Assembly (NCBI GenBank): GCA_033763655.1
Contig: JANRKD010000004.1
Coordinates: forward strand, 62,001 to 126,000
Direction of reading: 5' to 3'
Length of the DNA: 64,000 nucleotides
From: QFOX01 sp033763655
GTDB taxonomy: Bacteria; Pseudomonadota; Alphaproteobacteria; Rickettsiales; UBA3002
In this document: positions 36,267-43,522 of the stretch, piece by piece
Numbering within the stretch: the first letter of the stretch is position 1
Layout of the letters: every line of letters starts with the position of its first letter
Made by a program: the position numbers and the translations under genes
The notes under the pieces: model-generated
Told to the model about the DNA's origin: nothing
Databases searched by the model: none
The model's input: the letters and a program-made list of their open reading frames with translations, nothing else

Positions 36267-36362
36267 CCGCGCAAAAACGCCCGACCGGGCTAGGGTAAGC
36301 TACAGAGCAGGCAAAAATTAGCGGATGAAACTGTGCCACACATAGCCCATCGGGGCGAAGCA

Positions 36363-36438
36363 TGGTGCCGATGACAGGAATCGAACCTGCGACCTACTAA
36401 TTACGAATCAGTTGCTCTACCAGCTGAGCTACATCGGC
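36363..36438 (-). tRNA. tRNA-Thr (anticodon CGT)
   Basis: The gene runs GCCGATG acceptor, ACTGA-TTCGTAA-TTAGT anticodon arm, GGTTCGATTCC T arm and CATCGGC acceptor, with A-CCA encoded. Confidence 0.95.
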
Positions 36439-36568
36439 ACATGGGTGGCTGCGGCAGGTTTCTAGCGACATCGCGCCGGTTGCACAAGCGTTTTTGCCGC
36501 ATCGCCCTGAAACGCCGGATATTCTTCACTCCCCGCCCTGTATGAGAGGGTTTCTCTGAACGCCCCCT

Positions 36569-36646
36569 CACCGCCGCGGCCTGCGCAAACCCGGTCGGGC
36601 GGGGGGGGGGGGCGTCGGCTGCATCCACGCCACCGCGCTCAGCGCC
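36569..36646. repeat. Duplicate of the 5' coding part of the 312-aa orphan gene, with G12 tract
   Basis: The 78-base block matches 38264-38336 apart from the poly-G length (12 here, 7 in the gene). It is non-coding here because the tract breaks the frame. It is probably a remnant of a duplicated gene end. Confidence 0.85.
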
Positions 36647-36764
36647 GCTTTCGCGGATGGACGCGAGGGAACTGGCCGCGCAAGGCCGATTTGTGCGTTA
36701 TCCACAGGTAAAAAATCGTGGGAAATGCGGTGTTTTTTGTCGCGCTCGCGAATCTTCACAGAAC

Positions 36765-36792
36765 TGTCACACACTTGTCACGCGCTTGTCAC
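36765..36792. promoter_or_regulatory. Three TGTCAC direct repeats at exact 11-bp spacing
   Basis: Copies start at 36765, 36776 and 36787, immediately before TATAAG and about 75 bp upstream of the 205-aa orphan gene. The helical phasing suggests a multi-site operator or activator site. The regulator is unknown. Confidence 0.55.
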
Positions 36793-36866
36793 TATAAGAG
36801 CGCATGTTGAATGAACAACACGGGGCAAACGCCCTCGATTAACGCACAGAATTAAGGGAGATGACG

Positions 36867-37484
36867 ATGGCTGGGAAACAACAGACGCAGACCAACGAAC
36901 CAGACCGCAGCGGCCCCTATGGAGCCTACACCAGCCTCGTGGAATTGATAACGGAAACTTACTCCCGCGAAAACTCCGAGCATTTCCGCCAGAAGAATCC
37001 ACCCATCTACATCACTCCTTATGATCAATGGAAAGTAAACGACCTAGTTATTATTTTTCAGGCGTTCCCCAACCTTCACTCCGATTTCAAAAGCCTGTTT
37101 ATCGATGTGGCAAAACCGGAACCGACAGAGCTTGGTAAAAAAGATAAGGAAGATGCCATCAAGGCAATGACCGTCCTCTCTGGGGATGGTGATTGGAAGC
37201 GCTACGGCAGAATGATTTTTGAAGCCAACAAAATTCATGAAGAAAACAAGAAAAATGGCACGCGCGTGACCACCCCTTATGATCCTATTTTGCGCAACAG
37301 AGGGCTTCTGAAGGACAAAACATCTTCTGTCGCGCCAGAACTCTCCTCGGAAGAGCTGAGAGTGCTGCTTGCTGATAACGGGGTGCGGTTGGATGCATCG
37401 CATGATCTGCTTAGCCCTGACCCGATGGCAAAAGCCGCAGAAGTGATGGCACAGGTGGCCGGCAAAGTGCAGCGCGCCGCTTAA
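36867..37484 (+). CDS. Orphan protein, 205 aa
   Basis: This protein is unrecognised. It is soluble and helical, starting MAGKQQTQTNEPDRSGPYGAY, with a core around NDLVIIFQAFPNLHSDFKSL and KEDAIKAMTVLSGDGDWKRY, and a Lys-rich middle. AAGGGAG lies 6 bp before ATG 36867; an ATG at 36861 is too close to that site. It is convergent with the 312-aa orphan gene, overlapping it by 4 bp. Phased TGTCAC repeats lie upstream, pointing to tight regulation. Confidence 0.65.
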   Translation: MAGKQQTQTNEPDRSGPYGAYTSLVELITETYSRENSEHFRQKNPPIYITPYDQWKVNDLVIIFQAFPNLHSDFKSLFIDVAKPEPTELGKKDKEDAIKAMTVLSGDGDWKRYGRMIFEANKIHEENKKNGTRVTTPYDPILRNRGLLKDKTSSVAPELSSEELRVLLADNGVRLDASHDLLSPDPMAKAAEVMAQVAGKVQRAA

Positions 37485-38419
37485 CTGATTCCATGTATGG
37501 ATTTTGCTGATTGCCCGGCGGCTGGTGCAGGGAGATTGCCCAGATCCGAGGAAACAGCTTGCGTGCTGGCCAGAGGCTGCGTTGATTCCTCAAACGCACC
37601 TAAATCTGCTTCAGAAATCACGCTATTAAAAGCATTCTTATTTTTCTCACTCTTTCTTTCTTGGATAGTGCTAATCCTCTCCAAATCCTCATCCACTTTC
37701 TCAATTTTCGGCTTCGTTATGGCGGCGGCGGCACGTCCTGCGGATGAATGACCATGTTCGAGGCGCTCCCTCACCCCTTCGTGGAATTTGTTTTGCTCCT
37801 GCATGATTTGCGCGCGCTCTTCATCACTCGTCGCTGCTTCCAGACGGCGCTTGAATTCTTCTTCCCGCTTTTTCTCTTCTTCCGTCATATGTGGTGAAAG
37901 GGTATCGACAATCTCTTCATTCAACTTCCCGATTTCCCCCCAGAGGCGTTCGTTCATTTCGGCGGCGGTTTCGGCGAGTTCACCGGCTTTGGCGCCGGCA
38001 GTGACGACGAGGGCCTGCGCTTCGTTCAGGGCATCGTTGCGGATGGCATCGAGCGATTTCACCCCGACGCTGCTTTTGATTTTATCCAGCAGCATCGTGA
38101 GCTCGTGCACGGGGACGCCCGCCGTGGTGCAGATCGCGCTGACTTCGTTCAGAATCTGCGCGATGTCCCGCGCGCTCACCGCCGATTCCGCCGCCGATTC
38201 CGCCGCCGGATGGCTGCTGGCCAGCGTCAGCGGCAATGCGGCGGGCGCATCGTGCAGATACGCCACCGCCGCGGCCTGCGCAAACCCGGTCGGGCGGGGG
38301 GGCGTCGGCTGCATCCACGCCACCGCGCTCAGCGCCTCTGCGCGGGCGTCGGCGGGCAAATCACCAAATGCCCGTGTCGCCGCCTGCCAGTCCGTATTGT
38401 TTGCTTCTGTGCTCACCAT
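37481..38419 (-). CDS. Orphan coiled-coil protein, 312 aa
   Basis: This protein is unrecognised. The N-terminus is Ala/Pro-rich (AWMQPTPPRPTGFAQAAAVA), encoded across a C7 tract. A helical middle follows (DIAQILNEVSAICTTAG, NEAQALVVTAGAKAGELAE), then a strongly charged coiled coil at about 180-225 (EEEKKREEEFKRRLEAATSD) and a Ser/Ala-rich tail. No signal peptide is seen. Two identical palindromes lie upstream. Part of the 5' coding DNA is duplicated at 36569-36646. The coiled-coil, low-complexity architecture could suit a secreted or effector-like protein, but nothing proves this. Confidence 0.65.
   Translation of the reverse strand: MVSTEANNTDWQAATRAFGDLPADARAEALSAVAWMQPTPPRPTGFAQAAAVAYLHDAPAALPLTLASSHPAAESAAESAVSARDIAQILNEVSAICTTAGVPVHELTMLLDKIKSSVGVKSLDAIRNDALNEAQALVVTAGAKAGELAETAAEMNERLWGEIGKLNEEIVDTLSPHMTEEEKKREEEFKRRLEAATSDEERAQIMQEQNKFHEGVRERLEHGHSSAGRAAAAITKPKIEKVDEDLERISTIQERKSEKNKNAFNSVISEADLGAFEESTQPLASTQAVSSDLGNLPAPAAGQSAKSIHGIS
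38264..38336. repeat. In-gene copy of the 73/78-bp duplicated block, with G7 tract
   Basis: This is the partner of 36569-36646 and forms codons of the N-terminal Ala/Pro-rich part of the 312-aa protein. The tract length difference is five bases, so it is not a multiple of three. Confidence 0.85.
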
Positions 38420-38657
38420 CTACCCATCAGCGTGTTGTTTTATCGTCGGCGGTCTGCGTTTGGGGTCTTTGGTGCACTGCGTGCGCGCCCCGTTCATGCA
38501 GTTTTACAGGGCGGAGGTTAAAAGAGTGTTAAAGCAATAATGAATTGAAGAAAAAAATTGCTGCACAACAGTAAGTGATGGCGACGCGGTAATTAAAATA
38601 AATAATTTATATCAGTCGTTTAATTTGTTTTTGCTCCAAGGATATTAATAAATCAAC

Positions 38658-38717
38658 CTAAAATTTTAGATGATTTTTGCTGCCATTTTCCCCGCGCGAA
38701 TTTGTCTAAAATTTTAG
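38658..38717. promoter_or_regulatory. Two identical palindromes CTAAAATTTTAG upstream of the 312-aa gene
   Basis: Perfect 12-bp palindromes lie at 38658-38669 and 38706-38717, 48 bp apart start to start, in an A/T-rich upstream region. They probably bind a dimeric regulator. The regulator is unknown. Confidence 0.5.
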
Positions 38718-38768
38718 GTAATTGGGGCTGCGGGCGCGGCAATCCAGTTTGGCCGCAGCTCTTCCTTT

Positions 38769-38942
38769 GCTCCCCCCTCGCGGGGGAGCGGGCGTTGCAC
38801 TTCACAACGCCGTGGGGGCCGCTGTGCGACCACCCGATTATGCAGCTTTTACCATGCCTACCTCAGCGCTGAAAATCCCCCCACCGAAACGCTTTCAAGG
38901 AGCGTTTCGACTCCCCCGCAAGGGGGAGTGGGCGGGAGTGCC
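38769..38942 (-). repeat. Composite palindromic repeat, copy 1
   Basis: About 175 bp containing three hairpins: CTCCCCC/GGGGGAG, GAAACGCT/AGCGTTTC and GGCGTTG/CAACGCC type arms. It is inverted relative to 41530-41704, with which it shares most positions, including GGCATGGTAAAAG in the middle. It is non-coding. Confidence 0.75.
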
Positions 38943-39139
38943 ACGGGGAGAGTAAAGTCGCCAATAGCCAGTAGCCGGTAGCCGGTAGCCAACGAAGGAA
39001 GTGAAGAAATAAAGTGAAGAAAGTGAAGTGAATAGAGGACGGTAGCCAGCAAGGGGAGTCACTCCCTCTCCCGCCTGCGGGAGAGGGCTGGGGTGAGGGA
39101 AAAGGCAGAGTCGAGCGGTTAGAGTCGAGTGTCGAGTGG

Positions 39140-39251
39140 CGCCACTTCCCCATCCTTTGTCATGCCAGCTTTACGCTGCATCCAGCCCCTTGCCGAAGAA
39201 TCTTGCGACGTGGATACGTCGCGCTGGATGCCCAATCACGTTTGGCATGAC
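39140..39251. repeat. Second composite repeat type, copy 1
   Basis: It begins GCCACTTCCCCATCCTTTG and contains TCATGCCAGCTTTACGCTG. The same elements occur inverted at 51459-51570. The preceding 38943-39139 holds short tandem AGCCAGTAGCCGGTAGCC-like and GAGTCGAGTGTCGAGTGG-like repeats and no gene. Confidence 0.65.
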
Positions 39252-39306
39252 GCGTGGCGAGATTAGGCGCTGTCGGCTACGGGCTGGAGGCTGCAGGCTG
39301 GGGAGC

Positions 39307-40605
39307 TTAAGCCCCGGCGGTGCGGCGTGGGGCTGCCGAGGCGCGCGGGGCGCTGTGGTTGCGGTTACCGCCGCCGAAGCTGCCACCCCCATTGCCCCCA
39401 CGATGTCCGCCGCCAAAGCTGCTGCCACCGTTACTGCCGCCATTACCGCCACGGCCACCGCCACTGCGGCCACCCCGGCGCTTGGCCTTCCCCATACCCG
39501 CCGGCAGGGGTTCAAGCACGATGCTCGGATCCATCAGTTTCTGGATAGCACGCCATTTAATGATATCCTCGGGGCAGATGAAGCTCACCGCCGCCCCATC
39601 GGCGCCCGCGCGGCCGGTGCGGCCAATGCGGTGGATGTAATCCTCGGGCGCCTGCGGCAGATCGTAGTTCACCACATGCTCGATATGCGGAATATCGAGG
39701 CCACGGCTGGCAATATCCGTCGCCACCAGAATGCGGTGGCGCTTTTCGCGGAACGCTGCCAGCACGCGCTCGCGCTGGCGCTGCTCGAGATCGCCGTGGA
39801 TGGCATCCGCCGTAAAGCCGGATTTTTTCAGCTTGGCGGCGAGTTTCTCCGTCGCATATTTCGCTTTGACGAAAATAATCACCGTCCCCTCACGGGCTTT
39901 CAGTTCCCCCAGCAGGGCGTTGTATTTTTCTTCGTTGGTGACGTTGATGGTTTTCTGCTCGATGCGGTCGGCGGCCTTGTTGGTTTCCCCCACTTCGACC
40001 CGCGCCGGGTTCTTCAGGTATTTTTCCGACAGCTTGAGAATCTGCGGCGGCAGCGTCGCCGAGAAAAGCAGCGTCTGGCGTTGTTGCGGCAGGTATTTCA
40101 GGATTTGCAGGATCTGATCCTCAAAGCCCATGTCGAGCATGCGGTCGGTCTCATCGAGCACGAGGTAGGTCGCGTCATGCAGCATCAGGCTGCCGCGTTG
40201 CAGATGGTCGATGATGCGGCCCGGCGTGCCGACGATAATCCGTGGGCGGGCGCGCAGTTGCGCCTGTTGCTTGGGCATCGAGTCGCCGCCGATGAGCAGG
40301 GCGGTTTTGATGGTGCCGTACTGGCCGACCAGCTGCCTGACCACCGCCTCGACCTGATTGGCCAGCTCGCGCGTGGGGAGCATGATGAGTGCACTGCCGC
40401 GTGAATTCGCCAACATGCGCGCAATCATCGGGATGCAGAAGGCGGCGGTTTTGCCCGAGCCGGTCATCGCGGTGCCGAGCACGTCGCGGCCTTCGAGGGC
40501 CAGCGGGATGGCCTGCGCCTGAATCGGCGTCGGCACGGTGAAATTCATCGCGGTAATTGCTGCGCGCAGGGCTTGCGGCAGGGATAATTCGTCAAAATGT
40601 TGCAT
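39307..40605 (-). CDS. rhlE: DEAD-box RNA helicase, RhlE type
   Basis: This 432-residue protein has a Q motif (TPIQAQAIP), motif I MTGSGKTAAF, Ia PTRELANQ, II VLDETDRMLD (DETD variant of DEAD), III SATLP, V ATDIASRGLDIP and VI HRIGRTGRAG. The C-terminal tail (about 375-425) is Gly/Arg/Asn-rich, typical of RNA-binding extensions. RhlE-type helicases remodel rRNA or mRNA, often in the cold. A perfect 18-bp palindrome lies 43 bp upstream. The cold-shock gene is the next gene upstream in the same direction. Confidence 0.9.
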   Translation of the reverse strand: MQHFDELSLPQALRAAITAMNFTVPTPIQAQAIPLALEGRDVLGTAMTGSGKTAAFCIPMIARMLANSRGSALIMLPTRELANQVEAVVRQLVGQYGTIKTALLIGGDSMPKQQAQLRARPRIIVGTPGRIIDHLQRGSLMLHDATYLVLDETDRMLDMGFEDQILQILKYLPQQRQTLLFSATLPPQILKLSEKYLKNPARVEVGETNKAADRIEQKTINVTNEEKYNALLGELKAREGTVIIFVKAKYATEKLAAKLKKSGFTADAIHGDLEQRQRERVLAAFREKRHRILVATDIASRGLDIPHIEHVVNYDLPQAPEDYIHRIGRTGRAGADGAAVSFICPEDIIKWRAIQKLMDPSIVLEPLPAGMGKAKRRGGRSGGGRGGNGGSNGGSSFGGGHRGGNGGGSFGGGNRNHSAPRASAAPRRTAGA

Positions 40606-40647
40606 GGTAAAAGTAATCCTATGGTTGAGATGTGTTGTTCAGCCCAT

Positions 40648-40665
40648 TGAAAATACATATTTTCA
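40648..40665. promoter_or_regulatory. Perfect palindrome upstream of rhlE
   Basis: TGAAAATA-CA-TATTTTCA, 43 bp before the rhlE start codon, is in a position suited to an operator or 5'-UTR hairpin. The function is unknown. Confidence 0.4.
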
Positions 40666-40762
40666 ACATGGCTCAGGTGTCTGTTGTGCAGCACCTAAAC
40701 ACAAGTCAACGCGGGCGGCAGATCCCTAAAGGCTGGGCGCGCGGCGTAGATAGGTACTACGA

Positions 40763-40788
40763 AATTTCATTCATCGCGGAATGAAATT
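40763..40788. repeat. 10-bp inverted repeat between csp and rhlE
   Basis: AATTTCATTC and GAATGAAATT are separated by ATCGCG. There is no following T tract, so it is a weak terminator candidate. A regulatory dyad is possible. Confidence 0.4.
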
Positions 40789-40856
40789 ATACAGGAAGGC
40801 ACGTCGGTAGAAAGTAAAGTGACGGGTGGGTTGCCCGCTGACCCGGGCGCGCTTGC

Positions 40857-40885
40857 AATAAAACCCGCCGGACGCATCCGGCGGG
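40857..40885 (-). terminator. Terminator of the cold-shock gene
   Basis: On the minus strand a perfect CCCGCCGGA/TCCGGCGGG hairpin with a TGCG loop is followed by TTTTATT, 28 bp after the csp stop. Confidence 0.92.
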
Positions 40886-40912
40886 AGTCATCTAAAGCAC
40901 GCTTCGGCTTAA

Positions 40913-41119
40913 TTAAGCAGCGATTTTCAGGTTTGCAGCCGAGGTTTTGCCTTTGTTGGTGGCAAGCTCGTAGCTGACTTTCTGACCTTCGTTCAGCGAA
41001 CGCAGGCCAGCTGCTTCCAGTGCGGTGATGTGGACAAATACGTCCGCGCCGCCCTGGTCAGGTTGAATAAAGCCGTAGCCTTTGGTTGGGTTGAACCATT
41101 TAACGATACCAGTAGCCAT
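40913..41119 (-). CDS. Cold-shock protein (CspA family)
   Basis: This 68-residue CSD protein has RNP1 KGYGFIQP and RNP2 VFVHI in MATGIVKWFNPTKGYGFIQP. It is a single-stranded nucleic-acid chaperone. The start at 41119 matches family length; the open frame extends to 41260 but would add nonconserved residues. AGGAGTTTTCT lies just upstream. The long upstream region without another gene fits a structured csp leader. Confidence 0.94.
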   Translation of the reverse strand: MATGIVKWFNPTKGYGFIQPDQGGADVFVHITALEAAGLRSLNEGQKVSYELATNKGKTSAANLKIAA

Positions 41120-41529
41120 TAGAAAACTCCTAAGAAATGGCGTTATTTCCCATGCCCGCCACCGTGGCGGAAATGAGAGTGAGTCGAACCTGACGAAGCC
41201 GGAAGGCCGCGCCCAACTCTTTGCAACATCCGAAGGGAGTTTAGGCTCCATCCGCACCACCGTAGGAATTCACTTTGGCAGCGAATCGAAGCAGTAGGTA
41301 TCCAGTATCAAAGAGTTAGCGATGTAACTCGACGCTCTTTATGCCTGAAAAAACGCCGACCGTCAAGGCCAAAGCGTGGGGCGACAAAGGACGCAGCGCG
41401 CCGATAGAGTCGGGCGATTAGAGTCGAGAGTCGAGTGGTAAAGGTGAGTGGCGCTCCAACCCCCGCCCCGCAGGTCGTTGCGAGGCGCGGGCGGAAGCCT
41501 GTGCTTTCCCCGGCGCTCCCCACGCCTGA
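41120..41529. other. Leader of the cold-shock gene and short repeats, no gene
   Basis: The minus-strand leader and promoter of csp are expected in the first 150-200 bases. Beyond about 41400 it carries GAGTCGAGAGTCGAGTGG-type short repeats seen also at 39.1 and 51.3 kb. No convincing ORF is seen. Confidence 0.5.
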
Positions 41530-41704
41530 GGCACTCCCGCCCACTCCCCCCTTGCGGGGGAGTCGAAACGCTCTTTAAGCGTTTCGGTGGGGGGATTTTT
41601 AGCGACGCGTCGGCATGGTAAAAGTTGCATAACCGGATGGTCATACAATTGCCCCCACGGCGTTGCGAAGCGCAACGCCCGCTCCCCCGCAAGCGGGAGA
41701 GGGG
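41530..41704 (+). repeat. Composite palindromic repeat, copy 2
   Basis: It lies in opposite orientation to 38769-38942 with the same order of hairpins: CTTGCGGGGGAG, GAAACGCT...AGCGTTTC, GGCATGGTAAAAG, GGCGTTGCG...CGCAACGCC, and CTCCCGC-type arms at the end. Confidence 0.75.
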
Positions 41705-41752
41705 CAACTCCCTCGCTGCTTACTGGTTACCGACCACTGGCGACTGACCAGC

Positions 41753-43369
41753 CTACTCGGTGCGTTTTTCGTGCTCTTTGCTGATGAACTCGACATCGCC
41801 CGCCAGCGGTTTCTGCGCGAGGCGCAGCTTGCTGTGCACGCGGCCATAAAGCAGGTAAATCGCCGCTCCGGTGAGCAGGTAAGGCCCGGTATATTGCAGC
41901 ACCTTCGCGCCGCTGTCGGTGAGGTTGAAGAAGCCGCCAAAGAAGATGGAATAGACCAGGTAACCACAGGTCGCCATCCCCAGAATCGGCGTCAACGGCG
42001 CACCGGGGGTGCGGAAGGGCCGCGGCAGTTGCGGCTGCGTTTTGCGCAGGTAGAGCACACTGAAGCAGACAATCATGAAGGCGAGCAGCGTGCCGAGGCT
42101 CACCAGGTCGCCGAGCAGCTCGATTGGGGTCACCCCCGCCGCGAACGACACCAGCAGCCCAACCAGCATGGTGTTGACATGCGGTGTGTGGAACTTCACG
42201 TGGATTTTGCTGAATATGGCAGGCAGCAGCCCGTCGCGGCTCATGACGTAGAAAATCCGCGTCTGGCCGTAAATCAGCACCATCATCACCGAGCTGAGGC
42301 CGAGAATGGCGCCCACCTTGATAAGAAACGCAAACCAGCCCAGACCGATACGATCGACCGCCACCGCCATCGGGTCGGCGACGCCAAGCTGCTGGTAGGG
42401 CACAATGCCCGTCAGCACCGCCGACACCCCGATATAGAGTAGGGTGCAGATCAGCAACGAGCCGAGAATGCCGAACGGCATGTCTTTCTGCGGATCCTTT
42501 GCCTCCTGCGCGGCGGTCGAAACCGCCTCGAAGCCGACATACGCGAAGAAAATAATCGACGCGGCGCGGAACACGCCATCCCAGCCATAAACCCCGGGGG
42601 CGACATTTTCCGGAATGAACGGCACCCAGTTTGCCGGATCAATATAGAAGCCGCCGATGACGACAAACATTACCACCACCGCCACTTTAATAAAGACGAT
42701 GATATTGTTGACCTTCGCCGATTCGCTAACGCCGATAATCAGCAGCGACGTCACCGCGCTGATGCCGATAAAGGCCGGTAGGTTGAACACACCGCGAATC
42801 AGTTCCCCCGCGCCCGAGGCCAGATAGGCCACGGATTTACCGTGATCGGCCACCATTTGTATGCTGAAGCCGCGCGATTCATACAGCGACCGCAACGCCT
42901 CGGAAACCTTGATCCCCTGCCCTGTTGCCACCGTCAATTCCGGCGGAATCATCACCCCGAACCCCAGCAGGAAGCTGTTCATATAGCCCGACCAGCCGAC
43001 GGCCACTGTCGAAGCGGCGACACCATATTCCAGCAGCAGCAGCCAGCCCATCACCCAGGCCAACCCCTCGCCCAGCGTCGCATACGCATAGGTGTAGGCG
43101 CTGCCCGAAATCGGCAGCACCGAGGCCAGTTCGGCATAACACAGGCCGACAAACGCGCAGGCGATGCCGGTAAAAATAAAGCTGAGCATGAGGGCGGGGC
43201 CGGCATGGTTGGCGGCGGCGGTGCCTGTCATCACGAAAATACCGGCACCGATAATGCAGCCGATGCCAAGGCTGAGCAGGTTCCATTTTCCAAGGGTGCG
43301 CTTGAGGCCGGCACCTGCCGCCTCGGTCTGGATTTGCGCAACGGATTTACGCAGGAACAATTGTCGCAT
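41753..43369 (-). CDS. APC-family amino-acid permease
   Basis: This 538-residue transporter has 12 or more spans. The APC/CAT signature near the N-terminus is WNLLSLGIGCIIGAGIFVMTG, followed by GSAYTYAYATLGEGLAWVMG and FFAYVGFEAVSTAAQEAKDP. It resembles YfnA/CAT cationic amino-acid transporters by pattern; the substrate is not deducible. A polar stretch of about 30 residues (IKVSEALRSLYESRGFSIQM) forms an expanded loop. It is flanked by composite repeats and an orphan gene. Confidence 0.9.
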   Translation of the reverse strand: MRQLFLRKSVAQIQTEAAGAGLKRTLGKWNLLSLGIGCIIGAGIFVMTGTAAANHAGPALMLSFIFTGIACAFVGLCYAELASVLPISGSAYTYAYATLGEGLAWVMGWLLLLEYGVAASTVAVGWSGYMNSFLLGFGVMIPPELTVATGQGIKVSEALRSLYESRGFSIQMVADHGKSVAYLASGAGELIRGVFNLPAFIGISAVTSLLIIGVSESAKVNNIIVFIKVAVVVMFVVIGGFYIDPANWVPFIPENVAPGVYGWDGVFRAASIIFFAYVGFEAVSTAAQEAKDPQKDMPFGILGSLLICTLLYIGVSAVLTGIVPYQQLGVADPMAVAVDRIGLGWFAFLIKVGAILGLSSVMMVLIYGQTRIFYVMSRDGLLPAIFSKIHVKFHTPHVNTMLVGLLVSFAAGVTPIELLGDLVSLGTLLAFMIVCFSVLYLRKTQPQLPRPFRTPGAPLTPILGMATCGYLVYSIFFGGFFNLTDSGAKVLQYTGPYLLTGAAIYLLYGRVHSKLRLAQKPLAGDVEFISKEHEKRTE

Positions 43370-43522
43370 GATGCCTCGCCGGTAGTGAATGGGAAGGCAG
43401 GCTTAGCAGCGACAAACTTCCGGCGCAAGGATTTCAGCCCCACACATGCTGCAACGCAGCATAAAACGCCGAAAAACTGACGGTAAAAAAACAGGTAAGA
43501 ATCAGCGGCGCATCCTGTGGGA

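Noticed and set aside
36401..36774. Minus-strand open frames near tRNA-Thr resembling the 312-aa protein
   Set aside because: They come from the duplicated block broken by the G12 tract, and one runs into tRNA-Thr. They are a remnant, not a gene.
38722..39153. Short open frames in the composite repeat region
   Set aside because: The DNA is palindromic repeats and the frames differ between copies.
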